From NCBI GenBank assembly GCA_012719255.1, contig JAAYAS010000337.1, positions 1 through 19,298 on the forward strand: DNA of 19,298 nucleotides, written 5' to 3'. The stretch's first letter is position 1. Every line of letters begins with the position of its first letter. The notes below the pieces were generated by a model. The model searched no databases. It was given only the letters and a program-made list of their open reading frames with translations, and was not told the origin of the DNA. Position numbers and translations under genes: made by a program. This document shows, in pieces, positions 14,810 through 19,298 of the stretch. Source of the stretch: Microbacteriaceae bacterium (GTDB taxonomy: Bacteria > Actinomycetota > Actinomycetes > Actinomycetales > Microbacteriaceae).

Positions 14810-15619
14810 ATGCCCGCACTCCCCCAGCCCCGGCCGACGTCGCTGCCCGACGGCCGCACGACCGCGGCCGCGCGCCGGTTGCTCGCCCCGAACCCGAGCC
14901 CGATGACGCTCGACGGCACGAACACCTGGCTGCTCGGCGCCCCCGCCGACGACGGCTCGCCGCGGCCGGCGATCGTCGTCGACCCGGGCCCCGCCCTCGA
15001 GGAGCACCTCGACGCGATCACCGCCGCCGCGCGCATCGAGCTCGTGCTCATCACGCACCGGCACCGCGACCACACCGAGGCGATCGACGCGCTCGTCGAG
15101 CGCACCGGCGCGCCGGTGCGTGCGCTGCTGCCCGAGCACAGCCGCGACGGGGCGCCGCTGCGCGACGGCGAGCGCATCGAGGCCGCGGGCGTCGCCGTCG
15201 AGGTGGTGGCGACGCCGGGGCACACCTCCGACTCGGTGTCGTTCTGGCTGCCCGACGAGGGCGTGCTGCTCAGCGGCGACACGGTGCTCGGCGGCTCGAC
15301 GACCGTGATCGACCACCCCGACGGCACGCTCGGCGACTACCTCGCGACGCTCGACGCGCTCGAGCGGCTCGGCCGCGAGCGCCCCACGGGCATCCTGCCC
15401 GGGCACGGCGGCGAGATCGCCGATCTCGCCGCCGAGACCGCGCGGCTGCGCGAGCACCGGATGCGGCGGCTCGAGCAGGTGCGCGCGGCGCTCGACCGGC
15501 TCGGTCGGGATGCGCCGGTCGAGGCGATCGTCGACGACGTCTACGCCGATGCGCCGGCGCGGGTGCGCACCTGGGCGGCGCACTCGCTCGCCGCGCAGCT
15601 CGCCTACCTGCGCGGCTGA
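14810..15619 (+). CDS. MBL-fold metallo-hydrolase (LACTB2-like)
   Basis: A 269-residue metallo-beta-lactamase-fold hydrolase, probably cytoplasmic with two zinc ions. The N-terminus PNPSPMTLDGTNTWLLG is typical of the LACTB2/glyoxalase-II-like branch. Metal ligands visible in order: the HxHxDH motif H83, H85, D87, H88; PGHTSDS with H138; LLSGDTVLGG with D157; and LPGHGG with H199. The last ~70 residues (RLREHRMRRLEQVRAAL, then an AHSLAAQLAYLRG end) form the small helical C-terminal domain of that branch. The ATG is set by the leaderless -10 box. It is divergent from the NUDIX gene and convergent with gatB. LACTB2 in animals is an endoribonuclease; the bacterial substrate is unknown, so I give no gene name. 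Confidence 0.9.
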   Translation: MPALPQPRPTSLPDGRTTAAARRLLAPNPSPMTLDGTNTWLLGAPADDGSPRPAIVVDPGPALEEHLDAITAAARIELVLITHRHRDHTEAIDALVERTGAPVRALLPEHSRDGAPLRDGERIEAAGVAVEVVATPGHTSDSVSFWLPDEGVLLSGDTVLGGSTTVIDHPDGTLGDYLATLDALERLGRERPTGILPGHGGEIADLAAETARLREHRMRRLEQVRAALDRLGRDAPVEAIVDDVYADAPARVRTWAAHSLAAQLAYLRG

Positions 15620-15637
15620 GCACCTGCGCGGCTGAGC
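15606..15637. repeat. Perfect 16-bp tandem duplication across the stop of the MBL-fold gene
   Basis: ACCTGCGCGGCTGAGC occurs twice without a gap (15606-15621 and 15622-15637). The first copy holds the final codons and TGA of the gene; the second is untranslated. It looks like a recent slippage or duplication event. Confidence 0.9.
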
Positions 15638-15641
15638 CCGT

Positions 15642-15673
15642 GCGAGCGCATCCCGAATGCGCCGTGCGCTCGC
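15642..15673 (+). terminator. Hairpin after the MBL-fold gene
   Basis: GCGAGCGCA (15642-15650) is the reverse complement of TGCGCTCGC (15665-15673), with a 14-base loop. An alternative inner pairing GCGCAT/ATGCGC is also possible. It lies 22 bases after the stop codon. No T-run follows. Confidence 0.45.
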
Positions 15674-15745
15674 GTCGGACGCGCCCGCGACGGTGCCGGG
15701 CGCGCCGCGACACCGCCCGCGCCCCGCGCATCCGCCCCGCGAACG

Positions 15746-15783
15746 AGCGCGGGCACCGCACCCGGAGGTGCGATGCCCGCGCT
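15746..15783 (-). terminator. Hairpin after gatB
   Basis: AGCGCGGGCA pairs with TGCCCGCGCT, and inside it CGCAC pairs with GTGCG, with a single C/A mismatch between and a 6-base loop CCGGAG. The 15-bp stem stands 15 bases beyond the gatB stop and is probably the terminator of the gatCAB operon. No T-run is present. Confidence 0.6.
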
Positions 15784-15798
15784 GCCGTCGATGCCGCG

Positions 15799-17313
15799 CT
15801 ACTGCGCCGCGCGCTCGAGGATGAGCTCGCGCACGCGGGCGGCGTCGGCCTTGCCCTGCATCGCCTTCATGACGGCGCCGATGATCGCGCCGGCGGCCTG
15901 CACCTTGCCGTCGCGGATCTTCTCGAGCACGTCGGGCTGCGCGGCGAGCGCGGCGTCGACGGCCTCGATGAGCGCGCCGTCGTCGGAGACGACCGCGAGC
16001 CCGCGGGCCTCGACGACCTCGGCCGGGGTGCCCTCGCCGGCGAGCACGCCGTCGAGCACCTGGCGGGCGAGCTTGTCGTTGACGACGCCGTCGCTGATGA
16101 GCTGCTCGATGCCGGCGATCTGCTCGGGCGTCGCGAGCGAGGCCGGCTCGACCTGCTGCTCGTTCGCGAGCCGCGACAGCGGCCCCATCCACCACTTCTT
16201 CGCGCCGGCGGCGGTGGCGCCGGCGGCGACGGTGGCGTCGACCGCGTCGAGCAGGCCCGCGTTGACGATGTCCTGGAACTCCTGGTCGCCGAAGCCCCAC
16301 GCCTCCTTGAGGCGGCGGCGGCGCAGCACCGGCTGCTCGGGCAGCGCCGCGCGCAGCTCGTCGACGAACGCGCGGTCGGGCCGCAGCGGCATGAGGTCGG
16401 GCTCGGGGAAGTACCGGTAGTCGTCGGCGTCGGACTTCACGCGGCCGGGCGAGGTGCGACCGGTGTCCTCGTGCCAGTGGCGGGTCTCCTGGGTGACCGT
16501 GCCGCCGGCCTCGAGGATCGCGGCCTGGCGCTGGATCTCGTAGCGCACGGCGCGCTCGATCGACCGGAACGAGTTGACGTTCTTCGTCTCGGTGCGGATG
16601 CCGAGCGCCTCCTGGCCGCGGGGGCGCAGCGAGACGTTCGCGTCGCAGCGGAGGTTGCCGCGCTCCATGCGGGCCTCCGAGACGCCGAGGGCGCGGACGA
16701 TGTCGCGGATCACCGAGACGTACGCCGCGGCGAGCTCGGGGGTGCGCTCCTCGCCGCCGAAGATCGGCTTCGTGACGATCTCGACGAGGGGCACGCCGGC
16801 GCGGTTGTAGTCGACGAGCGACGACTCGGCGCCCTGGATGCGGCCGGCGCCGCCGCCGACGTGCGTGAGCTTGCCGGCGTCCTCCTCCATGTGGGCGCGC
16901 TCGATCGGCACGTGGAACACGGTGCCGTCGCCGAGCTCGACCTCGACCGAGCCGTCGAAGGCGATCGGGTCGTCGTACTGCGAGATCTGGTAGTTCTTCG
17001 GGTTGTCGGGGTAGAAGTAGTTCTTCCGCGCGAATCCCGATTCCTCGGCGATCTCGCAGCCGAGGGCGAGGCCGAGGCGGATCGAGTACTCGACGGCCTC
17101 GGCGTTGACGACCGGCAGCGTGCCGGGCAGGCCGAGGTCGACGGGGCCGATGAACGTGTTCGGCTCGGCCTCGCCCTGCTCGCCCCGGGCGGGGTTCGGC
17201 GTCGGCGAGAACATCTTCGTGCGGGTCGAGAGCTCGACGTGCACCTCGAGGCCGATGACGGGCTCGTACTTCGCGAGCGCCGCCTCGTAGTCCATGAGTT
17301 CGGGCTTGGCCAT
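15799..17313 (-). CDS. gatB: Asp/Glu-tRNA amidotransferase subunit B
   Basis: A 504-residue subunit that binds mischarged Glu-tRNA(Gln) or Asp-tRNA(Asn) and activates the side chain with ATP before amidation. GLEVHVEL at 21-28, then NPKNYQISQYD, the MEEDAGKLTH stretch, GNLRCDANVSLRP, RTETKNVNSFR and WHEDTGRTSPGRVKSDADDYRYFPEPDL are GatB signatures. The C-terminal YqeY-like tRNA-binding tail ends MKAMQGKADAARVRELI. Normal length. The ATG at 17313 shares its A with the TGA of gatA (TGATG), and AGGAGG sits 10 bases upstream inside gatA, so the two are translationally coupled. Last gene of the operon. Confidence 0.97.
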   Translation of the reverse strand: MAKPELMDYEAALAKYEPVIGLEVHVELSTRTKMFSPTPNPARGEQGEAEPNTFIGPVDLGLPGTLPVVNAEAVEYSIRLGLALGCEIAEESGFARKNYFYPDNPKNYQISQYDDPIAFDGSVEVELGDGTVFHVPIERAHMEEDAGKLTHVGGGAGRIQGAESSLVDYNRAGVPLVEIVTKPIFGGEERTPELAAAYVSVIRDIVRALGVSEARMERGNLRCDANVSLRPRGQEALGIRTETKNVNSFRSIERAVRYEIQRQAAILEAGGTVTQETRHWHEDTGRTSPGRVKSDADDYRYFPEPDLMPLRPDRAFVDELRAALPEQPVLRRRRLKEAWGFGDQEFQDIVNAGLLDAVDATVAAGATAAGAKKWWMGPLSRLANEQQVEPASLATPEQIAGIEQLISDGVVNDKLARQVLDGVLAGEGTPAEVVEARGLAVVSDDGALIEAVDAALAAQPDVLEKIRDGKVQAAGAIIGAVMKAMQGKADAARVRELILERAAQ

Positions 17314-18833
17314 CAGCGGGTCGCCTCCTGCAGCTCGGGCGCGCCGGCGAGGAGCGCGGCGCCGCGGTCGGCGTCGAGCGCGGCCTCGAGGGCGGCGCCG
17401 ACGGTGTAGAGGCGGGCGTCCTCGCGCGCCGGCGCCATGAACTGGATGCCCACCGGCAGGCCGTCGGCGAGGCCCGACGGCAGCGAGATCGCCGGCACGC
17501 CGGCGAGGTTCGCCGGGATGGTGGTGAGGTCGGCGGCGTACATCTTCGTGGGGTCGTCGCCGCGCTCGCCGAGGGTCCAGGCGACCGTCGGCGAGGTGGG
17601 CGCGGCGAGCACGTCGACCTGCGCGAAGGCGTCGGCGAAGTCGCGCTGCACGAGCGTGCGCACCTGCTGCGCCTTGCCGTAGTAGGCGTCGTAGTAGCCC
17701 GACGAGAGCGCGTAGGTGCCGAGCAGGATGCGGCGCTTCGCCTCGTCGCCGAAGCCGGCGGCGCGGGTGGCGCTCATCACGCGCTCGACGTTCGCGGCGC
17801 CCTCGGGCACGACCCGCAGGCCGTAGCGCACCGAGTCGTAGCGGGCGAGGTTGCTCGACACCTCGGCGGGCATGAGCAGGTAGTACGCGGCGACGGCGTA
17901 CTCGAACGTCTCGGTGTCGATCCAGGTGACCTCGGCGCCGAGGTCGCGCAGCCGGTCGAGGGCGGCCCGGAAGTCGGCGATGACGGCGGGCTCGAAGCCC
18001 TCGCCCTCGGCGATCTGGCGGGGCACGCCGATGCGCAGGCCCTTGACGGCGCCGTCGCCGAGACCGGCGCGGGCGGCGTCGGCGAAGCTCGGCCAGGCGT
18101 GGTCGATCGAGGTCTGGTCGCGGCGGTCGTGGCCGCCGATGACGTCGTGGAGCAGCGCCGCGTCGAGCACGGTGCGGGCGGCGGGCCCGATCTGGTCGAG
18201 CGAGGAGCCCATCGCGAGCGAGCCGTAGCGGCTGACGCCGCCGTAGGTGGGCTTCACGCCGACGGTGCCGGTGACGGCGGCGGGCTGGCGGATCGAGCCG
18301 CCGGTGTCGGTGCCGAGCGCAAGCGGCGCCTCGAACGCGGCGACGGCGGCGGCCGAGCCGCCGCCCGAGCCGCCGGGGATGCGCTCGAGGTCCCATGGGT
18401 TGCGGGTGGGGCCGAAGGCGGAGTGCTCGGTCGACGAGCCCATCGCGAACTCGTCGAGGTTGGTCTTGCCGAGGATCGGCAGGCCGGCGGCGCGGAGTCG
18501 CTCGACGACGTGCGCGTCGTACGGCGGCACCCAGCCGGCGAGGATGCGGCTGGCCGCGGTGGTCTCGAGCCCCTCGGTGACGATGTTGTCCTTCACCGCG
18601 ACGGGCACGCCGGCGAGCGGCGAGAGCTCGTCGCCGGCGGCGCGGCGGCGGTCGGCCTCGGCGGCCTGGGCGAGCGCGCCGTCGGCGTCGACGGCGAGGA
18701 AGGCGTTGACGGCGCCGTCGACGGCGTCGATGCGGGCGAGGTGGGCCTCGGTGGCGGCGACCGAGGTGGTCTCGCCGGTGCGGATCGCCTCGGCGAGCTC
18801 GGCGGCGGTGAGGGCGGTGAGCCGGTCGGTCAT
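17313..18833 (-). CDS. gatA: Asp/Glu-tRNA amidotransferase subunit A (glutamine amidase)
   Basis: A 506-residue amidase-signature enzyme that frees ammonia from glutamine and passes it to GatB. The Ser-cisSer-Lys triad is visible: K81 in AVKDNI, S156 in PGGSGGGSAAA, and S180 in GTDTGGSIRQPAA. TNLDEFAMGSSTEHSAFGPTRNPWD is the GatA signature stretch. Length is normal. The ATG at 18833 shares its A with the TGA of gatC; GAGGAG is 5 bases upstream. Central gene of gatCAB. Confidence 0.97.
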   Translation of the reverse strand: MTDRLTALTAAELAEAIRTGETTSVAATEAHLARIDAVDGAVNAFLAVDADGALAQAAEADRRRAAGDELSPLAGVPVAVKDNIVTEGLETTAASRILAGWVPPYDAHVVERLRAAGLPILGKTNLDEFAMGSSTEHSAFGPTRNPWDLERIPGGSGGGSAAAVAAFEAPLALGTDTGGSIRQPAAVTGTVGVKPTYGGVSRYGSLAMGSSLDQIGPAARTVLDAALLHDVIGGHDRRDQTSIDHAWPSFADAARAGLGDGAVKGLRIGVPRQIAEGEGFEPAVIADFRAALDRLRDLGAEVTWIDTETFEYAVAAYYLLMPAEVSSNLARYDSVRYGLRVVPEGAANVERVMSATRAAGFGDEAKRRILLGTYALSSGYYDAYYGKAQQVRTLVQRDFADAFAQVDVLAAPTSPTVAWTLGERGDDPTKMYAADLTTIPANLAGVPAISLPSGLADGLPVGIQFMAPAREDARLYTVGAALEAALDADRGAALLAGAPELQEATR

Positions 18834-19132
18834 CACTGCTCCTCGCCGAGGATCGCGGTGACGCGGAAGCGGGTCTCGTCGCGGTCGGGGGCGCCGGCGA
18901 GGGCGGCCTCGCGGTCGAGGGCGTCGGCGGGCTCGTCGTCGCGCACGACGTTGTGCATGACCAGCGGGTGGCTCGCGCGCGGCACGTCGGGGGTGGTGAC
19001 CTCCTGCACCTTGGCGATGAGGTGCTGGATGGTGACCAGCTGCTCGGTCATGCGGTCGACCTCGTCGGTGGTGAGGTCGATCCGCGCGAGGCCGGCGAGG
19101 TGCTCCACGTCGGCGGCGGTGATGTCGGACAT
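18833..19132 (-). CDS. gatC: Asp/Glu-tRNA amidotransferase subunit C
   Basis: A 99-residue stabilising subunit that wraps around GatA. MSDITAADVEHLAGLARIDLTTDEVDRM is the typical start and DDEPADALDREAALAGAPDRDETRFRV the typical end with the conserved acidic/Pro-Asp stretch. ATG 19132 was chosen because homology begins directly and GGAG lies 4 bases upstream; an in-frame start 33 bases earlier adds only basic residues and falls near the predicted transcription start. First gene of the operon. Confidence 0.95.
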   Translation of the reverse strand: MSDITAADVEHLAGLARIDLTTDEVDRMTEQLVTIQHLIAKVQEVTTPDVPRASHPLVMHNVVRDDEPADALDREAALAGAPDRDETRFRVTAILGEEQ

Positions 19133-19145
19133 GCTGCTCCGTCTT

Positions 19146-19158
19146 CGAATGCGATTCG
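19146..19158. promoter_or_regulatory. Small inverted repeat in the gatC leader
   Basis: CGAAT-GCG-ATTCG lies between the predicted transcription start (~19162) and the gatC ribosome site. It could be a weak operator or a short RNA hairpin. It is not a LexA box. Confidence 0.25.
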
Positions 19159-19168
19159 GACGCACGCA

Positions 19169-19174
19169 AGTCTA
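19169..19174 (-). promoter_or_regulatory. -10 box TAGACT of the gatCAB operon
   Basis: The - strand reads TAGACT, the same hexamer as before the CoA ligase gene and tesB. Here it stands 36 bases before the start codon, so the message should have a leader of about 30 bases with a Shine-Dalgarno. The -35 region is GC-rich and not recognisable. Confidence 0.6.
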
Positions 19175-19191
19175 GTCAGCCGCGTTCCCGC

Positions 19192-19231
19192 CCCGCACCG
19201 CCCGCCGGGCGGGCGCGGCGGGCGGTGCGGG
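19192..19231. terminator. Perfect 15-bp inverted repeat upstream of gatCAB
   Basis: CCCGCACCGCCCGCC (19192-19206) is the exact reverse complement of 19217-19231, with a 10-base loop. It may end transcription from a gene beyond the right edge, or belong to the far promoter region of gatCAB. There is no T-run. I see no coding sequence that I can support in the remaining bases to 19298. Confidence 0.5.
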
Positions 19232-19298
19232 CGATGGCGGCGGACCGCGCCGGCGTGCGCCGGGCGGGGTGCTCGGATGCGCGCGACCGCGCCGCGCG

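Noticed and set aside
14569..17409. A 946-codon + strand frame opposite the NUDIX and gatB genes
   Set aside because: It is an antisense shadow: gatB and the NUDIX gene have complete signatures on the other strand, and this frame has none.
1..19298. tRNA, rRNA or riboswitch elements
   Set aside because: I found no TψC-like arm with a matching acceptor stem and no known riboswitch core in any gap; all gaps are shorter than 240 bases.

Overview
The window is very GC-rich, packed with genes, and uses codons ending almost only in G or C. Its start signals are a mix of Shine-Dalgarno sites and -10 boxes placed directly before start codons, and it carries an actinobacterial-type LexA box. Together with a treX/treY/treZ trehalose cluster, a DUF222-HNH (REP13E12-like) protein and a compact gatCAB operon, this suggests a chromosome segment of an actinomycete. 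Microbacteriaceae is my best guess, but that is inference. I see no integrase, transposase, CRISPR array, tRNA or rRNA, and no gene-free stretch longer than 300 bases.

Left third (1-5791, + strand): the 3' half of glgX (glycogen debranching), then treY (maltooligosyl trehalose synthase) and treZ (maltooligosyl trehalose trehalohydrolase). The three enzymes form one route: alpha-glucan is debranched, the reducing end is turned into a trehalosyl unit, and trehalose is released. TreZ carries an unusual low-complexity leader of about 145 residues with a DNA tandem repeat.

Middle (5979-9579, - strand): dinB (translesion polymerase IV) followed by a long DUF222-HNH endonuclease-like gene. A perfect LexA/SOS box (TCGAAC-N4-GTTCGA) and a separate perfect 14-bp palindrome lie in the gap between them, upstream of the HNH gene. 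Both genes point to DNA-damage functions.

Right of centre (9689-15619): a fatty-acid CoA ligase (+), an unrecognised lysine-rich, repeat-rich protein (-), an acyl-CoA thioesterase II (tesB, +), a NUDIX hydrolase with a split Nudix box (-) and a metallo-beta-lactamase-fold hydrolase (+). The + strand genes here share one start architecture: a TAnnCT -10 box exactly 7 nt before the start codon, which implies leaderless transcripts. The ligase and the lysine-rich gene converge on a strong hairpin and an 11-unit heptanucleotide repeat that is a good G-quadruplex candidate.

Right end (15799-19132, - strand): gatC-gatA-gatB, the complete Glu/Asp-tRNA amidotransferase operon, with two one-base stop/start overlaps, its own TAGACT promoter and a hairpin terminator after gatB.

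The points most worth a second look are the SOS-box/HNH arrangement, the TreZ leader, the heptad/G4 repeat, the repeated leaderless promoter module and the lysine-rich orphan protein.
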